DNA of 64,000 bases from Yes71-27 sp040758635 (GTDB lineage: Bacteria; Bacillota; Desulfotomaculia; Desulfotomaculales; Ammonificaceae): positions 62,001 through 126,000 of the forward strand of contig JBFLVI010000001.1 in assembly GCA_040758635.1 (NCBI GenBank), in the 5' to 3' direction. Shown here piece after piece: positions 1 through 8,441 of the stretch. The position numbers and the translations under genes are program-made. The notes beneath the pieces were generated by a model. The model was not told the DNA's origin. It did no database searches and worked only from the letters and a program-made list of their open reading frames with translations. The stretch's first letter is position 1; every line of letters starts with the position of its first letter.

Positions 1-724
1 GACGCAGCGGGTGGAGGAGGAAGCCCGTGCGCTTTTCCCCGAGGCGCGAGTCGCCAGGATGGACGCGGAAACGACCGCGCGCCGGGGGAGCCACGCCGCT
101 ATTTTGGACGCCTTTAAGGCCGGCGCGATTGACATTCTGATCGGCACCCAGATGGTGGCTAAGGGCCTGGACGTTCCTGGTGTGACTCTGGTAGGGGTGG
201 TTAACGCCGACACCACGCTGCTGCTTCCGGATTTTCGGGCCGCGGAGCGGACGTTTCAGTTGCTTTACCAAGTTGCGGGCCGGGCGGGGCGGGGCGACCT
301 GCCGGGAGAGGTGATCGTCCAGTCGCACTGTCCGGAGCATTACGCGGTCAGGCTGAGTGCCCTCCAGGATTTCAGCGCGTTTGCCAGGCGGGAAATGTCC
401 TTGCGACAGCGTTTTGGATACCCGCCCTACACCTTCATGATCCGGGTGGTCTTCAGCGGTCCTGCTGGGGACAAGGTCGTCCGCAGCGCCGAGGAGTTTG
501 GCGTACTGGCAAAAGCGGCGGCGGGAAAGGAAATGACGGTTTTGGGGCCGGCGCCCTGTCCCTTTGGAAGGTTAAAGGGTTTTTACCGCTGGCATATTAT
601 TCTAAAAGGGAAACAAGGCCAGGTTGTGCGGGAAGCCTGCCGGGAGGTGCTGCGCCGGTTCACCGGCCGGCGTTTTCCCGGGGTGCGGATTGCCGTTGAC
701 GCGGCACCCCAAAGTATGTTATAA
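1..724 (+). CDS. priA: Primosomal protein N' (PriA helicase), C-terminal part
   Basis: C-terminal end of the replication-restart DNA helicase PriA; the gene begins before the window and the reading frame is open from base 2. Visible are the C-terminal half of the helicase core (GTQMVAKGLDVPGVTLVGV, then YQVAGRAGRG, equivalent to helicase motifs V and VI) and the PriA-specific C-terminal domain. PriA reloads the replisome at stalled forks. It is followed by def and fmt, the common priA-def-fmt order in Firmicutes. The only thing missing is the 5' part, cut off by the window edge. Confidence 0.95.
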   Translation, partial: TQRVEEEARALFPEARVARMDAETTARRGSHAAILDAFKAGAIDILIGTQMVAKGLDVPGVTLVGVVNADTTLLLPDFRAAERTFQLLYQVAGRAGRGDLPGEVIVQSHCPEHYAVRLSALQDFSAFARREMSLRQRFGYPPYTFMIRVVFSGPAGDKVVRSAEEFGVLAKAAAGKEMTVLGPAPCPFGRLKGFYRWHIILKGKQGQVVREACREVLRRFTGRRFPGVRIAVDAAPQSML

Positions 725-840
725 AAACGGGCGGAGCAAGGCCTTTTTGGCGTGTGGAAGCGCATAAGGAAAGAAAAGGGGGAAAGCTGCCTGAAGGCCT
801 GCTAAATTAAAACAGTTTCTGTGATTGAAAGGGAATCTGG

Positions 841-1299
841 ATGGCCATTTTTCGAATTGTGACGTTGGGGGATCCGGTTCTCCGTGAGAAAGCGAAGCCG
901 GTGGAAAAGGTTAACGCGGCGGTGCGGCGCCTCCTCGACGACATGGCGGAAACCATGTACGACGCCAGGGGTGTGGGGTTGGCGGCGCCGCAGGTGGGAG
1001 TTGCCAAGCGGGTAATCGTTGTTGACGCCGGGCAGGGGCTGTACCAGCTCATCAACCCGGAGATCGTCGACGCGCAGGGAACGGAGACGGACCGCGAGGG
1101 CTGCCTCAGCATTCCCGGCATTTGGGGCGAAGTTTCAAGGGCGGTGCAGGTCACGGTCCGCGCGCTCAACCGGGAGGGCGAAACGGTGGAGGTGGAGGCG
1201 GAAGGGCTTTTCGCGCGCGTCCTGCAGCACGAGATCGACCACCTGGAGGGGATCCTTTTCATTGACCGCGCTCTCAAAATCATCCGGGGTGGAGGGTAG
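841..1299 (+). CDS. def: Peptide deformylase
   Basis: Removes the formyl group from the N-terminal methionine of new proteins. All three family motifs are present: GVGLAAPQVG near residue 45, EGCLS with metal ligand Cys88, and HEIDH with ligands His130 and His134 and catalytic Glu131. At 152 residues it has the usual length. The ATG at 841 starts the conserved N terminus. The stop lies 3 bases before the fmt start, so def and fmt are probably translationally coupled. Confidence 0.97.
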   Translation: MAIFRIVTLGDPVLREKAKPVEKVNAAVRRLLDDMAETMYDARGVGLAAPQVGVAKRVIVVDAGQGLYQLINPEIVDAQGTETDREGCLSIPGIWGEVSRAVQVTVRALNREGETVEVEAEGLFARVLQHEIDHLEGILFIDRALKIIRGGG

Positions 1300-1302
1300 C
1301 TC

Positions 1303-2235
1303 TTGCGCGTGGTCTTCATGGGCACTCCCGAGTTTGCCGTTCCGGCACTTGAAGCCCTGATACAAAACGGTTATCCGGTGGTCCTGGTGGTTACGCAACC
1401 CGATAGACCCAAGGGGCGGCGCGGCCGGGTCACCCCGCCCCCGGTGAAGGAAGTGGCGGTTGCCCACGGGATCCCGGTGCTTCAGCCGGTTCGCCTGAAA
1501 GACCCGGTTTTTTTGGAAGAACTCCGCCGAAAGGACCCCGAGGTAATCGTTGTGGTGGCGTACGGGAAGATTTTGCCGCTTGAGGTCCTGGCCCTGCCGA
1601 AGTACGGCTGCATCAACGTTCACGCCTCGCTGCTGCCAAAGTACCGTGGTGCGGCACCGGTTCAGCGGGCGCTGATGAACGGCGAGCGGGAAACGGGAAT
1701 CACGACGATTTTGATGGACGAGGGGATGGATACCGGGGATATTCTACTGCAGCGGCTGCTGGTAGTTGGAGAAGGCGAAAGCTTCGGGTCGCTTTACGGG
1801 CGTTTGGCGCACCTGGGGGCGGAGGTGCTTCTTGAAACTTTAAAGCTTTTGGGAGCAGGAAACCTGCCGCGCCGGCCGCAGGAGCACGGCCGGGCAAGTT
1901 TTGCGCCGCCGCTTGCGCCCGGCGACGAGATCATTTCCTGGGACCGGCCGGCGCAAGTTATAAGCAACCAGGTGCGCGCCCTGGATCCCTTTCCCGGTGC
2001 CCGGACCTTGTGGCAGGGAAGGATTCTGAAGGTCTGGCGGGCCAAACCCGTGCGCGGCTCTTTTGCCGCCGTGCCGGGAGAGGTGCTGGAAACCGGCCCG
2101 GAAGGAATACTCGTCCGGGCCGGTGAAGGTGCGGTTCTGATTCAGGAACTGCAGCTTGCAGGCGGCCGACGTTTGCCGGCCGCCGCTTTTCTCCGCGGGC
2201 ACCAGTTGCCTAAAGGGACACGTCTGGGGCAGTGA
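1303..2235 (+). CDS. fmt: Methionyl-tRNA formyltransferase
   Basis: Transfers a formyl group from 10-formyl-THF to Met-tRNA(fMet). The N terminus RVVFMGTPEFAVPAL and the formyltransferase signature with HASLLPKYRG (His near residue 107) are typical, and a C-terminal domain follows for a total of 310 residues. The start is a TTG at 1303 because the conserved N terminus begins directly after it. The genes that often follow in Clostridia (rsmB, rlmN) are absent; a hairpin element and stp come next. Confidence 0.96.
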   Translation: MRVVFMGTPEFAVPALEALIQNGYPVVLVVTQPDRPKGRRGRVTPPPVKEVAVAHGIPVLQPVRLKDPVFLEELRRKDPEVIVVVAYGKILPLEVLALPKYGCINVHASLLPKYRGAAPVQRALMNGERETGITTILMDEGMDTGDILLQRLLVVGEGESFGSLYGRLAHLGAEVLLETLKLLGAGNLPRRPQEHGRASFAPPLAPGDEIISWDRPAQVISNQVRALDPFPGARTLWQGRILKVWRAKPVRGSFAAVPGEVLETGPEGILVRAGEGAVLIQELQLAGGRRLPAAAFLRGHQLPKGTRLGQ

Positions 2236-2345
2236 CCTTCGGGTATCCGGGCGGCAGTCGATCTTGCCACGTTGAATGGAGGGAGCCTAATTTCTCGAAA
2301 GCGGGTTCTATCTATTCACAGATGGCGAGCTTTGGTAAGAAGCCT

Positions 2346-2477
2346 GGAGACCGTTTGAGAAGTGAGTCGTGAGAAGTTGGAAGTGGGAGTCATGATGGAA
2401 TTTGCCATCAAAAATCTCACCTCTAACCTCTTGCCTCACACCTCTCATTTGCCAGGCGAAGTTTTGCAGCCGTCTCC
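2346..2477. repeat. Hairpin element with shared 3' arm, upstream of stp
   Basis: The left arm starts GGAGACCGTTTGAGA and the right arm ends with CCAGGCGAAGTTTTGCAGC followed by CGTCTCC. Between them are opposed purine-rich (gagaagttggaagtggg) and pyrimidine-rich (ctcacctctaacctct) arms. The right arm recurs before rsgA (5417-5441) and, inverted, before trpB (63334-63359). The rest of the 2236-2506 spacer shows nothing recognisable. Confidence 0.7.
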
Positions 2478-2506
2478 CGGGAGGGGACCTGAGAGGGGAT
2501 AGGGTC

Positions 2507-3211
2507 ATGGAGTGGAGCGCTGTCAGCGACAGAGGGCTGGAAAGAGAGAATAACGAGGACGGCTTTCTCGCGTGTCCGGAGATCGGCCTCTTTGCCGTGG
2601 CCGACGGGATGGGGGGGCATCAGGCAGGAGAGGTGGCCAGCTGGCTTGCCCTGAGGTCTTTGGAGGAGTTTGTACGGCAAAACAGCGGGACCGACCCGCG
2701 GCCATTGCTGGTGGGGGCGGCGGAAGAAGCCAACCGGCGGGTGTACGCTGCCTCACAGGCAAGGCCGGAATACAACGGGATGGGGAGCACCCTGACGGCC
2801 TGTATCCTGCAGGGGGAGGCCGTGTTCTGGGTACATGTCGGTGACAGCCGGGGCTACCTGATAAGGGGCGGGGAAATCACGCAGTTTACGCAGGACCATT
2901 CGCTGGTTTCGGAGTTCATCCGCGAGGGAAAACTTACTCCGGAGGAGGCGGAGATCCACCCTTATCGGAACGTCTTGAGCCGGGTCTTGGGTACTCAGGT
3001 TCAGGTTCCGGTTGACGAGGGTGTTATTACTGCCCTACCGGGTGATACGATCCTGCTTTGTACCGACGGGCTGACTATTCACTTGAACACAATGGAAATC
3101 ATGGCCGTCCTCAGCCGCGGGAGCGCGCAGGATCAGGCGCAGGAGCTTCTCCGGACGGCTTTGGAACGCGGCGGCAGGGATAATATTACGCTCGTTCTCA
3201 TCAGAATGTAA
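2507..3211 (+). CDS. stp: PP2C-family protein serine/threonine phosphatase (Stp/PrpC)
   Basis: Metal-dependent phosphatase that reverses PrkC phosphorylation. Motifs in order: SDRGLERENNED, ADGMGGHQAGE, GSTLTA, HVGDSRGY, LCTDGLT and GGRDNITLVL, giving a complete 234-residue PP2C domain. The ATG at 2507 was chosen because the family begins just before the SDRG motif; 35 further upstream in-frame codons lie in the repeat element. A GAGAGGGG ribosome site is at about 2491. It pairs with prkC, 71 bases downstream. Confidence 0.95.
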   Translation: MEWSAVSDRGLERENNEDGFLACPEIGLFAVADGMGGHQAGEVASWLALRSLEEFVRQNSGTDPRPLLVGAAEEANRRVYAASQARPEYNGMGSTLTACILQGEAVFWVHVGDSRGYLIRGGEITQFTQDHSLVSEFIREGKLTPEEAEIHPYRNVLSRVLGTQVQVPVDEGVITALPGDTILLCTDGLTIHLNTMEIMAVLSRGSAQDQAQELLRTALERGGRDNITLVLIRM

Positions 3212-3282
3212 GGTTAAACGCAGCGGCCGGTGCCGTACAATACGGCGGCGAGGAGAACGGGGAAAGGAGCGCACCTGGTGAA

Positions 3283-5082
3283 ATGATCGGCCGGGTGGTT
3301 GGAAACCGGTACAAGATCATCCGCGAGTTGGGCGGCGGCGGAATGGCTGTGGTTTATCAGGGCGAGGACCTGGTGCTCAACCGTTTCGTCACAATCAAGG
3401 TGCTGCGGGACGAGTATGCGCGGGACGAGGATTTTGTCCGTCGTTTCCGTCAGGAGGCCCGGGCGGTGGCAAGCCTCTCGCACCCAAACATTGTGGGCGT
3501 TTTTGACGTCGGGTGTGATGACGGTATCCACTACCTGGTGATGGAGTATGTTGAAGGGCAGAACCTGAAATCGTTGATCAGGGAAGGGAAGATTACCGCA
3601 GGAACGGCCCTGGCGATTACCCGGGAGATCTGTGACGCGCTGGGACACGCCCACGAACGGGGAATCGTTCACCGGGACGTCAAACCGCACAACATTCTGG
3701 TGACCGCGACGGGAAAGGCCAAGCTCGCCGACTTTGGCATCGCCCGCGCGCTGGGCAGTACCACGATGGGTGCTACAAAAGTCCTTTTGGGCTCGGTGCA
3801 GTATATTTCCCCCGAGCAGGCACGGGGAGAACCGGCGGATGCACGGTCGGACATCTACTCCCTTGGCGCGGTGCTTTACGAGATGCTGGCGGGGAGACCG
3901 CCTTTCACCGGCGACAACCCGGTGGCAGTGGCCATCAAGCACATTCAAGACAACCCGCCGCCGGTAGACCGGCTCAACCCGTCGGTCCCGCCCGCCCTGA
4001 AGGCCGTCCTGGAAAAGGCGATGGCGAAAAACCCGGCTTTACGCTACCAGTCGGTGGCGGCGATGAAGGCGGATCTGGACAACCTGGCGGCAGAGTTTCC
4101 GGTGCTCGACTCTCCCACCCGCCCGTTTGAGCTGCCGAAAATGAAGCGCCGGTTGAAACCCGTGGGGTACGTTCTCCTGGGTTTGATCCCGATTATGCTT
4201 CTGGTGGCGGGTTGGTGGGGTGTAAAATGGTACCTCTACGTTCCGGAAGTCAGTGTTCCCAACGTCCAGGGAATGACCCTCGACAGAGCCGAGGAGACTC
4301 TCGAGAAGAAGGGGTTGCGGGTGCAGGTTCAGGAAGTGCACAATCCCCAGGTGGAGGAAGGCAGGGTAATCAAGCAGGACCTTAAACCCGGAAGCCGGGT
4401 GAAGAAAGGGCGTCTGGTAACGCTGCTGGTCAGCCTGGGCCCTGAGATGCACACGGTGCCCAACGTCCGGAACAAGCTTCTTCAGGACGCCGAAATGATT
4501 TTGGTAAACGAAGAGTTTACCGTTGGGCTTAAAAAGCAGGTTTTTGATGAGGAGGCTCCCGCCGGTACGGTTGTGGACCAGGATCCGGCTCCCGGGACCT
4601 CGTGGCCGAAGGACAGCCCGGTGAACCTTGTGGTCAGTAAAGGACCGCGTCCGGTTCTCAAGCCGGTGCCGGATCTCCTGGGTCTCACGGTGGAAGACGC
4701 AAGGGCGAAGCTTGCCGGGGCCGGCTTCAGCCTGAGTGAGGACATGGCACAGCAGCAAAGCACGGACTACCTTCCGGGTTACGTCTGCGCTCAAACGCCG
4801 GCGCCGGGGACCAACCTGGAAACCGGCCGGGCGGTGGCGGTAACGGTAAGCACGGGGCCCGGGCCGGCACCGAAGGAAGCCACGGTGTACCTGCCGGTGC
4901 CGGACGACGGTCGAGAACATACGGTCCGGATTACCGTAACCGATGCACGTGGAATAGTTGAGGCGTGCAACGCCACCTATCAGGCGGGAGAACGGGTGGT
5001 GCAACCGCTGACATACTATGGCAGAGCCACCATTTCCGTTTACCTTGACGAGCGGTTAGTGCGGGAGCAGACCCTGACGTAG
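3283..5082 (+). CDS. prkC: Membrane Ser/Thr protein kinase with PASTA repeats
   Basis: Hanks-type kinase that senses peptidoglycan fragments and controls germination, cell wall and stress. Kinase domain at residues 1-265 with glycine loop GGGGMAVVYQ, HRDVKPHN near 130 and DFGIA near 150. A membrane segment covers about 293-316, followed by three PASTA repeats (each starting with V/T-VPN or PVPD) at about 321-523, then an unusual 75-residue extracellular tail. It lies in the classic stp-prkC-rsgA-rpe order. Confidence 0.96.
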   Translation: MIGRVVGNRYKIIRELGGGGMAVVYQGEDLVLNRFVTIKVLRDEYARDEDFVRRFRQEARAVASLSHPNIVGVFDVGCDDGIHYLVMEYVEGQNLKSLIREGKITAGTALAITREICDALGHAHERGIVHRDVKPHNILVTATGKAKLADFGIARALGSTTMGATKVLLGSVQYISPEQARGEPADARSDIYSLGAVLYEMLAGRPPFTGDNPVAVAIKHIQDNPPPVDRLNPSVPPALKAVLEKAMAKNPALRYQSVAAMKADLDNLAAEFPVLDSPTRPFELPKMKRRLKPVGYVLLGLIPIMLLVAGWWGVKWYLYVPEVSVPNVQGMTLDRAEETLEKKGLRVQVQEVHNPQVEEGRVIKQDLKPGSRVKKGRLVTLLVSLGPEMHTVPNVRNKLLQDAEMILVNEEFTVGLKKQVFDEEAPAGTVVDQDPAPGTSWPKDSPVNLVVSKGPRPVLKPVPDLLGLTVEDARAKLAGAGFSLSEDMAQQQSTDYLPGYVCAQTPAPGTNLETGRAVAVTVSTGPGPAPKEATVYLPVPDDGREHTVRITVTDARGIVEACNATYQAGERVVQPLTYYGRATISVYLDERLVREQTLT

Positions 5083-5278
5083 TACGGGAGCGTTTGTGAG
5101 CGTCTCGGGGGGCGAACGCGGTTGGTTGGAGGCAGGGGCGCGCAACCGTGTTGCGGCCGTATTTACGCGCAAAACCAGGCGGCCAGGAGAGTGTTGCAAA
5201 ACAACTTAACCGCCCCAAAATGAGGTCGCCTGCTTTTGGGTGGTTAAATGGTGGTTAAATTTGAAGGAATAGCCTGAA

Positions 5279-5441
5279 GGCCGCGAAAAACGACCCAGCA
5301 TTTTGGAGGTTAGAGGTGGGAGGTTGGAAGTGAGAATTCTTGAGGTAATTCGCCTATAGCGAATTCCTACCATGAAATTCTAACCTCTAACTTCTCACCT
5401 CTCACTTCCATTTTGGCAGGCGAAGTTTTGCAGCGGTCTCC
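5279..5441. repeat. Modular hairpin element upstream of rsgA
   Basis: The base arm GGCCGCGAAAAACGA at 5279-5293 can pair imperfectly with CAGGCGAAGTTTTGCAGCGG at 5417-5436. The apical insert is made of opposed arms (ttagaggtgggaggttggaag versus cttctcacctctcacttcc) around AATTCGCCTATAGCGAATT. CATTTTGG is directly repeated at 5299-5306 and 5409-5416, bounding the insert. The same base arms flank a different insert at 63334-63454. The remaining part of the 5083-5508 spacer, 5083-5278, shows nothing recognisable. Confidence 0.7.
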
Positions 5442-5508
5442 TAGGACGGGCGCGGGTTCCTGCAAGGGGGGTCAATCTGAAAAGAAAGGCCGGCTTGGAG
5501 GGAGTCTT

Positions 5509-6390
5509 TTGGCCGTAGGACAGGTGGTCAAGCTCCACGGCGGGTTTTACTACGTACGCGAGGAAGCAACCGGGGTGGTCCGTGGGTGCGTTCGCCGGGG
5601 ACGGCTCAGCAAGGTGCGGCTTCTGGTCGGTGATTATGTTGAAACCACGGAAGCCGTTCCCGGAAGCTGTGTGATCGAGAGGGTTTTGCCGCGCCGCACC
5701 GAGCTTGTTCGGCCGCCTGTAGCCAACATCGAGCAGGCCTTGATCGTCTTTGCACTCCGGGATCCAAGACCGGACTTTCAGCTGCTGGACCGTTTCCTGT
5801 TGTTGAGCGGCGCGGCGGGGGTCGAGCCGATCATTTGCTTGAACAAGACCGATTTAGCCCCGGTAACCACCTTTCGGTCCTATGTTGAAGCCTACAAAAC
5901 CGCCGGGTACCGGCTCATTTTTACCAGCGCCCGGACCGGCGAGGGGCTGGACGACCTGCGTGCCGTTTTGAGCGGGCGGTTCAGCGTTCTTGCGGGCCCT
6001 TCAGGGGTGGGAAAATCAAGCCTCCTGAACGCGATCCAGCCGGGTTTGGGCCTGAAGACCGGCGAGGTGAGCACGAAAACCCGCCGGGGGCGGCACGTTA
6101 CGCGTTTGGTGGAACTGCTGCCTTTGGAAGGCGGGGGGTTTGTATGCGATACCCCCGGCTTCACGGGGCTGAAGCTCCCGGAAATTCCACCGGAGGCTGT
6201 GGCCCGGCATTTTCCGGAGGTCAGGCGATGGAGTGACAACTGCCGGTTTCACGACTGCCTGCACGTCAACGAGCCGGATTGCGCAGTCCAGAAAGCCCTC
6301 GCCGACAAAAGAGTGCCGCTGTTCCGCTACCGGCATTACGCCGCTTTCGTTGCCGAAATTGTCGAAAGAGAAAGGAGAAAGTACCTTTGA
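5509..6390 (+). CDS. rsgA: Ribosome small-subunit GTPase RsgA
   Basis: Circularly permuted GTPase that helps mature the 30S subunit. An N-terminal OB fold is followed by the permuted G domain with NKTD (G4) before the P-loop GPSGVGKSSLLN (near residue 163) and DTPGF (G3), then a C-terminal zinc site CRFHDCLHVNEPDC. The TTG at 5509 is preferred: GGAGGGAG lies 5 bases upstream and it gives 293 residues, the normal length. Its stop overlaps the rpe start. Confidence 0.95.
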   Translation: MAVGQVVKLHGGFYYVREEATGVVRGCVRRGRLSKVRLLVGDYVETTEAVPGSCVIERVLPRRTELVRPPVANIEQALIVFALRDPRPDFQLLDRFLLLSGAAGVEPIICLNKTDLAPVTTFRSYVEAYKTAGYRLIFTSARTGEGLDDLRAVLSGRFSVLAGPSGVGKSSLLNAIQPGLGLKTGEVSTKTRRGRHVTRLVELLPLEGGGFVCDTPGFTGLKLPEIPPEAVARHFPEVRRWSDNCRFHDCLHVNEPDCAVQKALADKRVPLFRYRHYAAFVAEIVERERRKYL

Positions 6391-7043
6391 TCAAAATCGC
6401 TCCCTCAATCCTGGGCGCCGATTTCAGCCGTCTGGCAGAAGAGATCCAGGCCGTGGAGCGCGCGGGGGCGGCTTACCTGCACATTGACGTCATGGACGGC
6501 CATTTTGTGCCGAATATAACAGTCGGTCCCCCGGTAGTGGCCGCGATCCGGCCCCATACGCGCCTGGTCCTGGACGTGCATCTGATGATCACCGCACCGG
6601 AGCGCTATCTGGCCGACTTTGCCCGTGCCGGCGCCGACATCATCACCGTCCACGCCGAGGCGTGCACCCACCTGCACCGCACCCTGACCGCCGTGCGGGA
6701 GGCGGGCCCGAAGGCGGGAGTCGCTTTGAATCCGGCCACGCCGCCTCAGGCGGTCGAGTACGTCCTGGATGCCGTGGACCTTGTTCTGGTGATGAGTGTC
6801 AACCCGGGCTTCGGCGGGCAGCAGTTCATTCCCGGGGTGCTTCCCAAAATTACTTTCCTGCGGGACCTGCTCAGGGATAGGCGCCTGAACGCCGAGATCG
6901 AGGTGGACGGGGGAATCAATCCCGAAACGGCCGCTGCGGCGGTGGAAGCCGGGGCCACCGTGCTGGTTGCCGGTTCAGCGGTCTTTCGTTCCGGCGACCC
7001 GGGCGAAGCGGTGCGCAAGCTGCTCCGGGCGGTGTGCAAGTGA
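6387..7043 (+). CDS. rpe: Ribulose-phosphate 3-epimerase
   Basis: Interconverts ribulose 5-phosphate and xylulose 5-phosphate. TIM-barrel motifs: HIDVMDGHFVPNITVGP, LVMSVNPGFGGQQF and EVDGGI. The start TTG at 6387 overlaps the rsgA stop (TTGA), so the genes are coupled; an AAAGGAG site lies just upstream. The product is 218 residues, the usual length. Confidence 0.96.
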   Translation: MIKIAPSILGADFSRLAEEIQAVERAGAAYLHIDVMDGHFVPNITVGPPVVAAIRPHTRLVLDVHLMITAPERYLADFARAGADIITVHAEACTHLHRTLTAVREAGPKAGVALNPATPPQAVEYVLDAVDLVLVMSVNPGFGGQQFIPGVLPKITFLRDLLRDRRLNAEIEVDGGINPETAAAAVEAGATVLVAGSAVFRSGDPGEAVRKLLRAVCK

Positions 7044-7061
7044 TAACTTTCCCAAAATAGA

Positions 7062-7090
7062 TTGACACTCCAAAAACCCTCAATTATAAT
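7062..7090 (+). promoter_or_regulatory. Strong sigma-A-type promoter for rex
   Basis: Perfect TTGACA (7062-7067), 17-base spacer, perfect TATAAT (7085-7090). It implies a leader of about 205 bases before the rex start at 7305. No clear Rex operator palindrome (TTGTGA-N6-TCACAA) overlaps it. Confidence 0.85.
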
Positions 7091-7304
7091 AACTTCACAT
7101 AATCCGGCAATGCAAAGTATTGCAGCACAAGGAAATGATCGGACCGGAAGGGATTTTCTGGTGCTTCTTGGCGGTCAAAGCCTTCTTTTTTGCCTGAGTT
7201 CCAACCCTGGCAGCGATTGGTGAAAAAGGGAACAGTCGCAGCCGTACGCGGGTGACTTCGGCAGCGAAGGCTTGCGGCCGCGATCGCTGAGGGAGGCATT
7301 AAAG

Positions 7305-7967
7305 TTGAAGGTTTTAAACGTTCCAGAAGCTACAGTTAACCGCCTGTCCGTTTATTCGCGTTTTCTCGACCAGTTAGACAAGAGCGGTATAACCACCGTT
7401 TCCTCCGGTGAGATTGCCAACGGCGTCGGCGTAAGTCCCGCCCAGGTACGCAAAGACCTTGCTTATTTCGGCGAATTCGGTACCCGCGGAGTGGGGTACA
7501 ACGTAAAGGACCTCGCCCATCATATTCTGAAAATCCTCGGCCTGACCCAGCCGTGGCCGGTGGTGCTGGTCGGTGCCGGGAACCTGGGCACTGCACTCTG
7601 TGCTTACCGTGGTTTCAGGAACCGCGGTTTTAACATCGTGGGCGTCTTCGATAACGATCTGTTGAAAATCGGGAAGCGGATCCAGGACCTGGAGGTGCTT
7701 CCGGTAGAGCGTGTGCCGGCGGTGGTGGCGGAGCACGGTGTGCGAATCGGCATCATTGCAGTTCCCCAATCCGCGACCCAGGAGGTGGCGGACCTACTAG
7801 TGAAAAGCGGGGTGGAGGCGCTTTTGACCTTTGGATCGGCCGTGGTTCAGGTGCCGGAGAAAGTGATTGTCCGGAACGTCGACCTTTCGATCAAACTGGA
7901 GGTCCTCACCTTCTACCTGAGTTTTCGCGAGTTCCATTCCGGACCTTGGACGAGAGACGATGTGTAG
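7305..7967 (+). CDS. rex: Redox-sensing transcriptional repressor Rex
   Basis: Senses the NADH/NAD+ ratio and represses fermentative and energy genes. The N-terminal winged helix includes VSPAQVRKDLAYFGEFGTRG; a Rossmann fold follows with VGAGNLG near residue 90. The start TTG at 7305 has GGGAGG upstream and gives 220 residues, the family length; 11 upstream in-frame codons have no family match. Its stop overlaps the next gene by 8 bases. Its targets may include the hydrogenase locus at 16-22 kb, but no operator is visible there. Confidence 0.95.
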   Translation: MKVLNVPEATVNRLSVYSRFLDQLDKSGITTVSSGEIANGVGVSPAQVRKDLAYFGEFGTRGVGYNVKDLAHHILKILGLTQPWPVVLVGAGNLGTALCAYRGFRNRGFNIVGVFDNDLLKIGKRIQDLEVLPVERVPAVVAEHGVRIGIIAVPQSATQEVADLLVKSGVEALLTFGSAVVQVPEKVIVRNVDLSIKLEVLTFYLSFREFHSGPWTRDDV

Positions 7968-8439
7968 CGCGGGAGAAAAGATTGATTACGTGGCCGTGGT
8001 AGGTTCGGCAGCGTGTTCGGCAGAGCTTGAAACCCTGGCGTACGACGTGGGGCGCGAGCTGGCGCGCCGGAAGGCGGTTATGCTCTGCGGTGGAAGGGGC
8101 GGGGTGATGGCGGCTGCGGCCCGCGGGGTCCGCGAAGGGGGCGGGCTGGCAATCGGGATCTTGCCGGGATCGAGCCGCCGGGAAGCAAACCCTTACCTGA
8201 GCATTGCGCTGGCGACCGACCTGGGAGACGCACGAAATGCAGTCATCGCCTGCGCCGCCGACGCCGTGATCGCAGTCGGCGGCGGTTACGGAACCCTCTC
8301 CGAGGTGGCTCTCGCCCTCAAAAAGGGAAAACCCGTCGTCGCGCTTGCCTTTTCTTTCCCTCAGGTACAGGGTATCCACCAGGTGAAAACGCCGTTGGAA
8401 GCCGTGGAAGTGGCGCTGGAAAAGGCGCGTCTTTTATAA
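7960..8439 (+). CDS. LOG-family-like nucleotide-binding protein (TIGR00725 type)
   Basis: 159-residue Rossmann-like protein with VVGSAACS at the N terminus, CGGRGGVMAAAARG and GGGYGTLSEVALAL. These are the TIGR00725/LOG-like hallmarks, the last resembling the PGGxGTxxE motif of LOG phosphoribohydrolases. The substrate is unknown for this subfamily. It overlaps the rex stop by 8 bases, so the two are co-translated. Confidence 0.85.
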   Translation: MCSAGEKIDYVAVVGSAACSAELETLAYDVGRELARRKAVMLCGGRGGVMAAAARGVREGGGLAIGILPGSSRREANPYLSIALATDLGDARNAVIACAADAVIAVGGGYGTLSEVALALKKGKPVVALAFSFPQVQGIHQVKTPLEAVEVALEKARLL

Positions 8440-8441
8440 GG

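Noticed and set aside
7200..7260. Cobalamin-type riboswitch in the rex leader
   Set aside because: GGTGAAAAAGGGAA resembles the start of a B12 element, but the B12 box and the rest of the core are absent.
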